NCBI RefSeq assembly: GCF_006442815.1
Contig: NZ_VFVL01000040.1
Location: 1-47,251, forward strand
From: Mesorhizobium sp. B2-4-3
GTDB lineage: Bacteria; Pseudomonadota; Alphaproteobacteria; Rhizobiales; Rhizobiaceae
Length of the DNA stretch: 47,251 bases
Reading direction: 5' to 3'
Each line of letters starts with the position of its first letter. Within the stretch, counting starts at the first letter, position 1. The translations under genes and the position numbers were made by a program. The notes under the pieces are model-generated. The model was not told where the DNA came from. It saw only the letters and a list, made by a program, of their open reading frames with translations, and did no database searches. This document shows positions 32,865 through 41,694 of the stretch, piece by piece.

Positions 32865-33008
32865 CCTTCTCCCCTTGTGGGAGAAGGTGGATTGGCGCGC
32901 AGCGCCAAGACGGATGAGGGGTGTTCCAGCGGAGTGAGACGCTGGCTTTCCCTGGAACACCCCTCATCCGGCCGCTTCGCGGCCACCTTCTCCCACAGGG
33001 GGAGAAGG
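32865..33008. repeat. Family-3-like hairpin element inside the importer operon
   Basis: CCTTCTCCCCTTGTGGGAGA folds on itself, and the same motif recurs inverted at the right edge (CCTTCTCCCACAGGGGGAGA). In between, GGATGAGGGGTGTTCCAG pairs with CTGGAACACCCCTCATCC around a short loop. The element sits between the binding-protein stop and the first permease. This is where stem-loops often stabilise the binding-protein message or dampen downstream expression. Confidence 0.85.
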
Positions 33009-33033
33009 AAAAAACAGAGAAAGGAGGAAGCCA

Positions 33034-33894
33034 ATGCGCACGCAGAACGCCACCGCGTATCGCTTCCTCACGCCCTACCTTTTGATCTTCGCCATCTTCT
33101 GGATCTGGCCGATCGTCTCTTCCTTCATGATCTCCTTCCAGGCGACGCGCACCGTGCCCTGGCGCTTCGCGCCGGCGTTCAACTGGGGCCGCCTGATCGG
33201 CGACCCCGCCTTCTACAATGCGCTGACGAACACGCTGCTGATCCTGGTCATCCAGGTGCCGGTGATGATCGCGCTGGCGATCATCATGGCGGTGCTGCTG
33301 AACTCTCCGCTGCTCAAGGCGCGCGGCCTCTACCGCTTCGCCTTCTTCGCCCCGGTCGTGGTCGGCGAGGTCGCCTATTCGGCCGTCTTCCGCCTGATGT
33401 TCAGCCTCGATTTCGGCATCGTCAACAAGCTGCTCAACAGCGTCGGTATTCCCAAGATCGACTGGTTCTCCAACGTCACGCCGGCCATGGCGCTGATTAT
33501 GATCGCGGTGACCTGGCGCTGGGCCGGCTACAACGCCATCATCATCCTGGCCGGCCTGCAGTCTATCCCCGAGGACGTCTACGAGGCGGCGACGCTCGAC
33601 CGTGTCAGCCGGGTGAAGCAGTTCTTCCACATCACCTTGCCGTTGCTGAAGCCGGTCATCGTCTTTTGCGCCGTGCTGTCGATCATCGGCACCATGCAGC
33701 TCTTTACCGAGCCGTTCCTGATCACCGAACGCGGCGGACCGGGCGGCGGCACCGAGACGCTCGGCCTGCTGCTCTACCGCCAGGGCTTCCGTTCGCTCAA
33801 TTTCGGCTACGCCTCGGCCGTCGCCTACACCATGGCTGGGCTGGCCATCGCCATCACCCTGGTGCAGCTCTGGCTGATGAGGGAGCCGAAATGA
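33034..33894 (+). CDS. CUT1 sugar ABC transporter permease (MalF-like)
   Basis: A 286-aa permease with six hydrophobic segments: YRFLTPYLLIFAIFWIWPIV at the start, then helices near 70, 105, 150, 205 and 260. The EAA-loop motif is YEAATLDRVSRVKQFFHITL, which docks to the ATPase. AAAGGAGG lies before the ATG. It overlaps the second permease by four bases (ATGA). It forms a heterodimer with that protein. Confidence 0.93.
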   Translation: MRTQNATAYRFLTPYLLIFAIFWIWPIVSSFMISFQATRTVPWRFAPAFNWGRLIGDPAFYNALTNTLLILVIQVPVMIALAIIMAVLLNSPLLKARGLYRFAFFAPVVVGEVAYSAVFRLMFSLDFGIVNKLLNSVGIPKIDWFSNVTPAMALIMIAVTWRWAGYNAIIILAGLQSIPEDVYEAATLDRVSRVKQFFHITLPLLKPVIVFCAVLSIIGTMQLFTEPFLITERGGPGGGTETLGLLLYRQGFRSLNFGYASAVAYTMAGLAIAITLVQLWLMREPK

Positions 33895-34727
33895 CCTCGC
33901 GCTCTCAAGCAAGGCTCGGGCGCGTCATTGCGCTGCATCTTTTCCTCACGCCGCTGGCGCTGGTCTGGCTGTTCCCGCTGTGGATGATGGTGGTGTTCTC
34001 CACCATGCCCGACAACGGCATCTTCAGCCCCGGCATCGAGCTTCTGCCGCACGACAATTTCCTCGACAATGTCGCCAACCTGCAGCGCGACACCAATTTC
34101 ATCGGCGCCATCGGCATCTCGGTCTCGGTCGCGGTGACCTACACGATCCTTTCGGTGCTGCTCACCTCGATGGCCGGCTGGGCGCTGGCGCGCTACGAAT
34201 TTCACGGCAAGGGCGCGGTCGTGGCGATCATCTTCGGCACCATCACGCTGCCCTATGCGGTGGTGCTCATCCCGCAATTCATCATGGTGGCGCGCGACTT
34301 CGCTTTGGCCAACACCTGGATCGCGCTGATCGTGCCGCCGCTGTTCAATTCGCTGGGCGTGCTTTTCATGCGCCAGGCGTTTTCGATGATGCCGGCCGAA
34401 TTGTTCGACGCGGCGCGCGTCGAAGGCGTCAAAGAATGGCGCATCTTCCTGTTCGTGGCGCTGCCGCTGGCCCGCCCGATGCTGGCGGCCTTGGCCATCA
34501 TCCTCTTCCTCGCCTCGTGGAACAACTATCTGTGGCCGCTGCTGATCAACAGCCAGCCCGGCGCGATGACGGCGCCGGTGGCGCTCGGCACGCTGATCGG
34601 CCTGACCAAGGTCTCGTGGGGCGGCATCATGGCCGGCGCCGTGATGCTGACGGTGCCGATGCTCATCGTCTTCGTGCTCTTGCAGCGCCATTTCATCGCC
34701 GGCATCGCCGCCGGCGCGGTCAAGTAG
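33891..34727 (+). CDS. CUT1 sugar ABC transporter permease (MalG-like)
   Basis: A 278-aa permease of the MalG type with six hydrophobic segments. Signatures: LHLFLTPLALVWLFPLWMMV, SMAGWALARYEFHGKGAVVA and the EAA loop ELFDAARVEGVKEWRIFLFV. The C-terminal part (LASWNNYLWPLLI) is also typical. Its start overlaps the upstream permease stop, and it is followed 11 bases later by the ATPase. It should pair with the MalF-like permease. Confidence 0.94.
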   Translation: MTSRSQARLGRVIALHLFLTPLALVWLFPLWMMVVFSTMPDNGIFSPGIELLPHDNFLDNVANLQRDTNFIGAIGISVSVAVTYTILSVLLTSMAGWALARYEFHGKGAVVAIIFGTITLPYAVVLIPQFIMVARDFALANTWIALIVPPLFNSLGVLFMRQAFSMMPAELFDAARVEGVKEWRIFLFVALPLARPMLAALAIILFLASWNNYLWPLLINSQPGAMTAPVALGTLIGLTKVSWGGIMAGAVMLTVPMLIVFVLLQRHFIAGIAAGAVK

Positions 34728-34738
34728 GAAGAAGCGCC

Positions 34739-35824
<1,086 letters not shown>

Positions 35825-35882
35825 CCCGCAAGTTTTCTTCGCCGGCATGCCAGGCGTGGCGGCGACCCATGGAGAATTCAAC

Positions 35883-37910
35883 ATGACATCCAAGAAAATC
35901 CGCTGGGGCATCCTCGGTCCCGGAAGCATCGCGAAATCCTTTGCCGGCGGCGTGGCGGGCTCGCGCACCGGCGAGCTGGTGGCGCTCGGCGCCCGCAATC
36001 CCGCCAAGCCGGGACTGGCCGAGACCTTTCCGGGCGCGCGCATCCTCGACGGCTATGAGGCGCTGCTCGCCGACGATGGGGTCGACGCCGTCTACATTTC
36101 GATCCCGCATCCCGGCCATGCCGAATGGGCGATCAAGGCGGCCGAGGCCGGCAAGCATGTCTTGTGCGAGAAACCGCTGGCGCTGACCGCCTTCGAGGCC
36201 GACGCCATGATGCATGCGGCGCGCAAGGCCGGCACGTTTCTCGGCGAGGCCTTCATGTACCGGCTGCATCCGCAGACGCTGCAACTGGTCGAGCTGATCA
36301 AATCCGGCGCCATCGGCGAGGTGCGCATGATCAAATCGAGCTTCGGCTTCGCCATGCCGGGCTTCATGCCGGAACATCGGCTCTATGCCAACGCGCTCGC
36401 CGGCGGCGGCATCCTCGATGTCGGCGGCTATCCGGTGTCGATGGCGCGGCTGATCGCGGGCGCAGCCGCCGGGCAGCCTTTCCTCGAGCCGGACAAGGTG
36501 GTTGGTGCGGCCCATCTCGGCCAATCGGGCGTCGACGAGTGGGCCTCCGCGCTGCTCACCTTCGCCAATGGCATCGTCGCCGAAATCTCCTGCAGCATCT
36601 CGCTCAACCAGGACAATGTGCTGCGCATCTTCGGCACCAAGGGTCAGATCGAAGTGCCCGATTTCTGGTTCGCCGGTGGCAACCGCGATGTCGGACCGGG
36701 CCGGATCGAGGTGATCCGGTCCGGGGCGGCTCGCGAGGTGATCAGCCTCGGCGAGACCCGCCATGTCTATTCCTTCGAGGTCGATGCCGCCGGCGAGGCG
36801 ATCCTCGCCGGACGGCGGGAGTTCGCCTGGCCGGGCATGGGCTGGGCCGACAGCCTCGGCACGCTGCGCGTCCTCGACAGATGGCGCGCTGCTGTCGGGC
36901 TCGAATACGAGATCGAAAAGCCGGCTAAGCGCGTCAACACGATCTCCGGCCGGCCGCTCAGGACCAACGGCACCGCCATCGGCAAGCGCGCCATTCCAGG
37001 CCTGCCGCGCGCAGTGTCGCTTCTGGCGCTCGGCTTCGAGGATTTCCGCAGCTTCTCCTCCGGCTCGATCCTGCTCGACGCCTATTTCGAGGCCGGCGGC
37101 AATCTGTTCGACACCGGCTTTGTCTATGGCGCCGGCTACACCGAGACGCTGCTTGGCCAATGGCTGAAGAATCGCGGCGTGCGCGAGCGGTCGGTCATCA
37201 TCGCCAAGGGCGCGCATTCGCCGCTCTGCTACCCTGATGTGATCGGCAGGCAGCTCGCCCAGTCGCTCGATCGGTTGCAGACCGACCATGTCGACATCTA
37301 TTTCATGCATCGCGACAATCCGGACGTGCCGGTCGGCGAATTCGTCGACGCCATGGACGCGGAAGCCAAGGCCGGCCGCATCCGCGGCCTGTTCGGCGGC
37401 TCCAACTGGACGATGGAGCGCATGGACGCGGCCATTGCCTACGCCGAAAAGAACGGCAGGCAGAAGCCTGGCGCGCTCTCCAACAATTTCTCGCTGGCCG
37501 AGATGCTGGAGCCGATCTGGGCCGGCTGCGTCACCTCGTCCACCGATCAATGGAAAGCCTGGCTAGCGAAGCGGCAGATGCCGAACTTCGCCTGGTCGAG
37601 CCAGGGCCGCGGCTTCTTCACCGACCGCGCCGGCCGTGACCGGACCGACAATGAGGAGCTGGTGCGGGTCTGGTATTCGGAAAAGAATTTCGGCCGCCGT
37701 GACCGGGCGATCGAACTGGCGCGAAAACTCGGCAAGAGCCCGATCCATGTCGCGCTGGCCTACGTCTTGGCGCAGCCCTTCCCGTCGGTGCCGCTGATCG
37801 GCCCGCGCACGCTGGACGAGCTGGAGGACAGCCTGAAGGCGCTGGATATCAAGCTGACGCCGGAGGATGTGGCGTGGCTGGACGAGGGGCCGGAGAGACG
37901 CCGGGCGTAG
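35883..37910 (+). CDS. Fused Gfo/Idh/MocA oxidoreductase and aldo/keto reductase
   Basis: A 675-aa protein joining two NAD(P)-dependent sugar dehydrogenase folds. Residues 1 to about 335 form a Gfo/Idh/MocA domain with IRWGILGPGSIAKSF at the start, the EKP motif with K97, and GGILDVGGYPVSMARL. Residues about 355-675 form an aldo/keto reductase barrel whose tetrad is intact: D410 and Y415 (FDTGFVYG), K442 (IIAKGAH) and H476 (YFMHRDN), with the C-terminal PLIGPRTLDELEDSL. The frame is clean, so the fusion is not a sequencing error. It lies 58 bases behind the ATPase gene, so it probably acts on the sugar brought in by this importer, perhaps by oxidation at one carbon and reduction or oxidation at another. 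Confidence 0.93.
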   Translation: MTSKKIRWGILGPGSIAKSFAGGVAGSRTGELVALGARNPAKPGLAETFPGARILDGYEALLADDGVDAVYISIPHPGHAEWAIKAAEAGKHVLCEKPLALTAFEADAMMHAARKAGTFLGEAFMYRLHPQTLQLVELIKSGAIGEVRMIKSSFGFAMPGFMPEHRLYANALAGGGILDVGGYPVSMARLIAGAAAGQPFLEPDKVVGAAHLGQSGVDEWASALLTFANGIVAEISCSISLNQDNVLRIFGTKGQIEVPDFWFAGGNRDVGPGRIEVIRSGAAREVISLGETRHVYSFEVDAAGEAILAGRREFAWPGMGWADSLGTLRVLDRWRAAVGLEYEIEKPAKRVNTISGRPLRTNGTAIGKRAIPGLPRAVSLLALGFEDFRSFSSGSILLDAYFEAGGNLFDTGFVYGAGYTETLLGQWLKNRGVRERSVIIAKGAHSPLCYPDVIGRQLAQSLDRLQTDHVDIYFMHRDNPDVPVGEFVDAMDAEAKAGRIRGLFGGSNWTMERMDAAIAYAEKNGRQKPGALSNNFSLAEMLEPIWAGCVTSSTDQWKAWLAKRQMPNFAWSSQGRGFFTDRAGRDRTDNEELVRVWYSEKNFGRRDRAIELARKLGKSPIHVALAYVLAQPFPSVPLIGPRTLDELEDSLKALDIKLTPEDVAWLDEGPERRRA

Positions 37911-37950
37911 GGGATAGATCACGAGCGAAACGACGGACGTCGCGTTCCTT

Positions 37951-38113
37951 CGCCCCCCTCTCTGCCCTGCCGGGCATCTCCCCCTCAAGGGGGGAGATTG
38001 GCAGCTTCGATGCCGGCACCTTTTCCGCAACATTGGTGATTGGCGAAAGCCGGCGTGACATCTGATCTCCCCCCTTGAGGGGGAGATGTCCGGCAGGACA
38101 GAGAGGGGGGCCT
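37951..38113. repeat. Family-2 inverted-repeat element
   Basis: The arms CGCCCCCCTCTCTGCCCTGC and GGCAGGACAGAGAGGGGGGC are inverted, each next to a mini-hairpin (ATCTCCCCCTCAAGGGGGGA and CCCCCCTTGAGGGGGAGAT). The extra CT in the left arm is matched by an extra AG in the right. It lies between converging genes. Confidence 0.9.
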
Positions 38114-38146
38114 CGCGCCGGCGCCTCGAAATGAGCGGCAGTCCTC

Positions 38147-38575
38147 TCACCGATCCACCCGTGTCGACAGAATGATCGACGACGACGTCCGCTCCACCCC
38201 ATCCATCGCGCCGATCCGGTCAAGCAGCGCGTCGAGATCCTTGATCGAAGGCGCGTCGACGATGACGATCATGTCGAAATTGCCGCTCACCGAATGCACT
38301 GTCCTGACCGGCGGCATGGCCTCCAGACTCCGCACCACCTTGTCGGCGAGCTTCGGTGTCACGGTGAGCAGCACGTGCGCCTTGACCAGCCCTTGCTCAT
38401 AGTCGGGCGACAGCCGCACGCCATAGCCGGCTATGATGCCGCGCTGCTCCAGCCGCTCGATGCGGCTCTGCACCGTCGTGCGCGACACGCCGAGCTGTCT
38501 GGCCAGCTCAGCCGTCGAGGCGCGGGCGTTGGAGCGCAGCAGGGTAAGCAGGGCTTGTTCGGCTTCAGTGATCAT
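38147..38575 (-). CDS. Lrp/AsnC family transcriptional regulator
   Basis: A 142-aa regulator. The N-terminal HTH reads LLTLLRSNARASTAELARQL and GVSRTTVQSRIERLEQRG. The RAM domain reads VKAHVLLTVTPKLADKVVRS and TVHSVSGNFDMIVIVDAPSI. The ATG at 38575 has AAAGGT upstream; two further upstream starts (38596, 38605) fall within the possible operator repeats and are less likely. It is divergent from a saccharopine-dehydrogenase-like gene across 137 bases, so regulation of that gene by lysine or a related amino acid is plausible. Confidence 0.9.
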   Translation of the reverse strand: MITEAEQALLTLLRSNARASTAELARQLGVSRTTVQSRIERLEQRGIIAGYGVRLSPDYEQGLVKAHVLLTVTPKLADKVVRSLEAMPPVRTVHSVSGNFDMIVIVDAPSIKDLDALLDRIGAMDGVERTSSSIILSTRVDR

Positions 38576-38593
38576 TTCGACGAGACCTTTCGG

Positions 38594-38682
38594 CATATTG
38601 CTCAAAGTTCGGCGTCATATTGCCAGATTCCACGCTTCCTTTCGACAGGCAAGCTGCGAAGATTCTCGCCAATCGAATTGGC
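38594..38682. promoter_or_regulatory. Candidate Lrp operator region
   Basis: CATATTGC occurs at 38594-38601 and again at 38616-38623, exactly 22 bases (two helical turns) apart. An inverted pair, GCCAAT (38668-38673) and ATTGGC (38677-38682), follows. All lie between the divergent Lrp and dehydrogenase genes. Confidence 0.45.
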
Positions 38683-38712
38683 CCAAATCAGGATTGGCAG
38701 GGGATATTGATC

Positions 38713-39816
38713 ATGAAGAACATCGTTGTCGTCGGCGCCGGCAAGATCGGCTCGACCATCGCCGAAATGCTGAGCGCCACGGGCGACTATCAAGTCACGC
38801 TCGTCGACCGCTCGGCCGCCCAGCTTGCCGCCGCCGAATTGCCGGCCGGCGTCGCGACGCAGGAGCTCGACATCGCCGCCACGGGTGAGCTGGAGAAGGT
38901 TCTCGCCGGCAAGTTCGCCGTGCTGAGCGCCGCGCCCTTCCACCTCACCACCCGCATCGCCGAGGCGGCCGCCGCCACCGGCGTGCACTATCTCGACCTC
39001 ACCGAGGACGTCGTCTCGACCCGCCGGGTCAAGGAGCTGGCGCGCGATGCCGAGAGCGCCTTCATCCCGCAATGCGGCCTGGCGCCGGGCTTCATCTCGA
39101 TCGTCGCCAACGACCTCGCCAGCCGTTTCGACACGCTGGAAAGCGTGCGCATGCGCGTCGGCGCGCTGCCGCAATATCCGTCCAATGCGCTCAACTACAA
39201 CCTCACCTGGAGCACCGACGGCGTCATCAACGAATATTGCGAACCTTGCGAGGCGATCGTCGAGGGCGAGCTGATCGAAGTGCCACCGCTGGAGGAGCGC
39301 GAGGAGTTCTCGCTCGACGGCGTCACCTATGAGGCTTTCAACACCTCAGGCGGCCTCGGCACGCTCGCCGAGACGCTGAAGGGCAAGGTGCGCACGCTGA
39401 ACTACCGCACCATCCGCTATCCCGGCCACGCCGCGATCATGAAGGCGCTGCTCAACGACCTTGGGCTGCGCCACCGCCGCGACGTGCTCAAGGACATTTT
39501 CGAGAGCGCCCTGCCGGCGACGCTGCAGGACGTGGTCATCGTCTTTGTCACCGTCTCGGGCCGCCGCAACAGCCGCCTGCTGCAGGAGACCTACGCCAAC
39601 AAGATCTATTCCAAGCGCGTCGGCAACCTGGTGCGCAGCGCCATCCAGATCACCACCGCCTCCGGCATCTGCGCCGTGCTCGACATGCTGGCCGACGGCA
39701 GCCTGCCGGCGAAGGGCTTCGTCAAGCAGGAAGACATCGCCCTCGACGCCTTCCTCGCCAACCGCTTCGGCCGCGCCTACGCCCAGCACGAGATGGTAAG
39801 CCGGCTGGCGGGCTGA
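38713..39816 (+). CDS. Saccharopine dehydrogenase family protein
   Basis: A 367-aa enzyme with the N-terminal Rossmann motif MKNIVVVGAGKIGSTIAEML, then VTLVDRSAAQLAAAEL and AAATGVHYLDLTED. The central IPQCGLAPGFISIVANDLAS and YNLTWSTDGVINEYCEPCEA belong to the saccharopine dehydrogenase (LYS9-like) family, as does LGTLAETLKGKVRTLNYRTI. Family members oxidise saccharopine to glutamate and aminoadipate semialdehyde, or carry out related N-carboxyalkyl amino acid reactions. The neighbouring Lrp gene supports an amino acid role, probably lysine catabolism. No LKR partner gene is present in the window, so the exact substrate is open. Confidence 0.88.
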   Translation: MKNIVVVGAGKIGSTIAEMLSATGDYQVTLVDRSAAQLAAAELPAGVATQELDIAATGELEKVLAGKFAVLSAAPFHLTTRIAEAAAATGVHYLDLTEDVVSTRRVKELARDAESAFIPQCGLAPGFISIVANDLASRFDTLESVRMRVGALPQYPSNALNYNLTWSTDGVINEYCEPCEAIVEGELIEVPPLEEREEFSLDGVTYEAFNTSGGLGTLAETLKGKVRTLNYRTIRYPGHAAIMKALLNDLGLRHRRDVLKDIFESALPATLQDVVIVFVTVSGRRNSRLLQETYANKIYSKRVGNLVRSAIQITTASGICAVLDMLADGSLPAKGFVKQEDIALDAFLANRFGRAYAQHEMVSRLAG

Positions 39817-39849
39817 GAGCCAGTAAGCTGGCAGTCGCCGCGATCCTTC

Positions 39850-40007
39850 GCGCCCCCTCTGCCCTACCGGGCATCTCCCCCACGAGGGGGGAGATTAGCA
39901 GTTCGTGCGCCTCGCCATTCTGCCAAGGTTGGCTATTGGCGACGGCCGGCGTGACGTGCAATCTCCCCCCTTGTGGGGGAGATGTCCGGCAGGACAGAGG
40001 GGGGCGC
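39850..40007. repeat. Family-2 inverted-repeat element
   Basis: The left edge is GCGCCCCCTCTGCCCTACCG and the right edge GGCAGGACAGAGGGGGGCGC. Mini-hairpins are CCCCCACGAGGGGGG and CCCCCCTTGTGGGGG. The tail GCTGTCCCGCCGACATC is shared with the copy at 41503. It lies between converging genes. Confidence 0.9.
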
Positions 40008-40045
40008 TGTCCCGCCGACATCACCATTACTTGCCCTGTCGCAAA

Positions 40046-41458
40046 TCAAACATGCAGCGCGTGGCCCAGCGCCTTCAGCGCTGCTTCCTGGAAACCTTCG
40101 CCCTGCGTCGGATGCGCATGGATCGTTCCTGCGATATCCTCCAGCCGCGCCCCCATCTCGAGCGAGAGACCAAAGGCCGCCGACAGCTCCGATACACCTT
40201 GCCCGACCGCCTGGATGCCGAGCACCAGATGATTGTCGGCACGGGCGACCACCCGGACAAAGCCATCCTCGCCCTGCTTAGTCATGGCGCGGCCGTTTGC
40301 AGCGAAGGGAAACTGGCCGATCTTGATCTCGCCGGCGAGCGCCTTCGCCTCCTCGGGCGTGAGACCAGCGGTGACCAGCTCCGGATCGGTGAAGCAGATC
40401 GCCGGGATGGCGCGCTTGTCCCAGCTTCTTTTGTGACCGGCGACGATCTCGGCCACCATCTCGCCTTGCGCCATGGCGCGGTGCGCCAGCATCGGCTCGC
40501 CGGTGACGTCGCCGATCGCAAAAATGCCGCGCATCGAGGTTCGGCACTGGTCGTCGATGCGGATGAATTTTCCCGCCATGTCGAGGTCGATCTGCTCCAG
40601 CCCCCAGCCTTCGGTCAGCGGCTTGCGCCCGACCGTGACCAGGATCTTGTCGGCGGCGAGTTTGGCGTTCTTGCCGTCGGATGTCTCGACCAGCAGCGCG
40701 TCGCCCTTGCCCGCCTGTCCCTGGGTCGACAATCCCTTCGCCTTTGCTCCCGTCATCACCTCGACGCCGAGCTCGCCAAGCCGCTTCAGCACCGGCCGGG
40801 TCAGCTCGGCGTCATATTGCGCCAACACGCGCGGCAGCGCTTCGACTATCGCGACCTTGGCGCCCATCTTGGCGAAAGCCATGCCGAGCTCGAGCCCGAT
40901 ATAGCCGCCGCCGACCACCGCGAGCTTCTTCGGCACGTCGCTCAGCGCCAGCGCCTCGGTGGACGAGATGACCGGCCCGCCGAAAGGCAGGAACGGCAGC
41001 TCGACCGGCGCCGAGCCGGTGGCGATCACCACCGTTTCGGCGCGGATCACCTGCGTGCCGGTCTCGGTCTCGACCTCGACCGTCTTGCCGTCGCGGAACG
41101 TCGCCCAGCCCTGCACGGTCTTGACCTTGGCCTTCTTGAGCAATCCGGCAACACCGCTATTCAGCCGGCTAATGATCCCGTCTTTCCAGGCGATGGTTTT
41201 TGCGAGCTCCAGCGTCGGCGCGGCGACCTTGATGCCCAGCGGATCCTTGCCGCCGGCCATGTGCGCGACCTTCTCGAACTCCTCCGCTGCATGGATCAGC
41301 GCCTTGGAAGGGATGCAGCCGACATTGAGGCAGGTGCCGCCCGGCTTGCCTGCCTCGACGATGACCGTGTCGACGCCGAGCTGGCCGGCGCGGATGGCGC
41401 AGACATAGCCGCCCGGACCGGCGCCGATGACCAGCAGCTTGCAGGAGATTTCTTTCAT
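40046..41458 (-). CDS. lpd: Dihydrolipoyl dehydrogenase (E3)
   Basis: A 470-aa FAD enzyme that reoxidises the dihydrolipoyl arm of the E2 subunit and makes NADH. The FAD site is LLVIGAGPGGYVCAIRAGQL, the redox disulfide is C43/C48 in GGTCLNVGCIPSKAL, and the NAD site is KLAVVGGGYIGLELGMAFAK. The C-terminal active-site HAHPTQGE holds the catalytic His-Glu pair. The length is normal. It is last in the bkd gene order and is separated from bkdB by a family-2 repeat of about 160 bases, so expression could be partly uncoupled. It probably serves the branched-chain complex rather than the pyruvate complex. Confidence 0.94.
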   Translation of the reverse strand: MKEISCKLLVIGAGPGGYVCAIRAGQLGVDTVIVEAGKPGGTCLNVGCIPSKALIHAAEEFEKVAHMAGGKDPLGIKVAAPTLELAKTIAWKDGIISRLNSGVAGLLKKAKVKTVQGWATFRDGKTVEVETETGTQVIRAETVVIATGSAPVELPFLPFGGPVISSTEALALSDVPKKLAVVGGGYIGLELGMAFAKMGAKVAIVEALPRVLAQYDAELTRPVLKRLGELGVEVMTGAKAKGLSTQGQAGKGDALLVETSDGKNAKLAADKILVTVGRKPLTEGWGLEQIDLDMAGKFIRIDDQCRTSMRGIFAIGDVTGEPMLAHRAMAQGEMVAEIVAGHKRSWDKRAIPAICFTDPELVTAGLTPEEAKALAGEIKIGQFPFAANGRAMTKQGEDGFVRVVARADNHLVLGIQAVGQGVSELSAAFGLSLEMGARLEDIAGTIHAHPTQGEGFQEAALKALGHALHV

Positions 41459-41502
41459 GTTGTGGCCCTTCGATCCAAGGGAACGTTCCGTCGAGATCCT
41501 TC

Positions 41503-41662
41503 GCGCCCCCCTCTGTCCTGCCGGACATCTCCCCCACGAGGGGGGAGATTGGCAGCTTTGGCGCCTCGCTCATTCCCGCGGCGCTGGTGATTGGCGAAAG
41601 CCCGCGTGACGTCCAATCTCCCCCCTTGTGGGGGAGATGCCTGGCAAGGCAGAGGGGGGCGC
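41503..41662. repeat. Family-2 inverted-repeat element between bkdB and lpd
   Basis: Left edge GCGCCCCCCTCTGTCCTGCC, right edge GGCAAGGCAGAGGGGGGCGC. Inner hairpins are CCCCCACGAGGGGGG and CCCCCCTTGTGGGGG. Unlike most copies it lies between two codirectional genes of one operon. Confidence 0.9.
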
Positions 41663-41694
41663 TGTCCCGCCGACATCTCGATCGTCCCGCCCCA

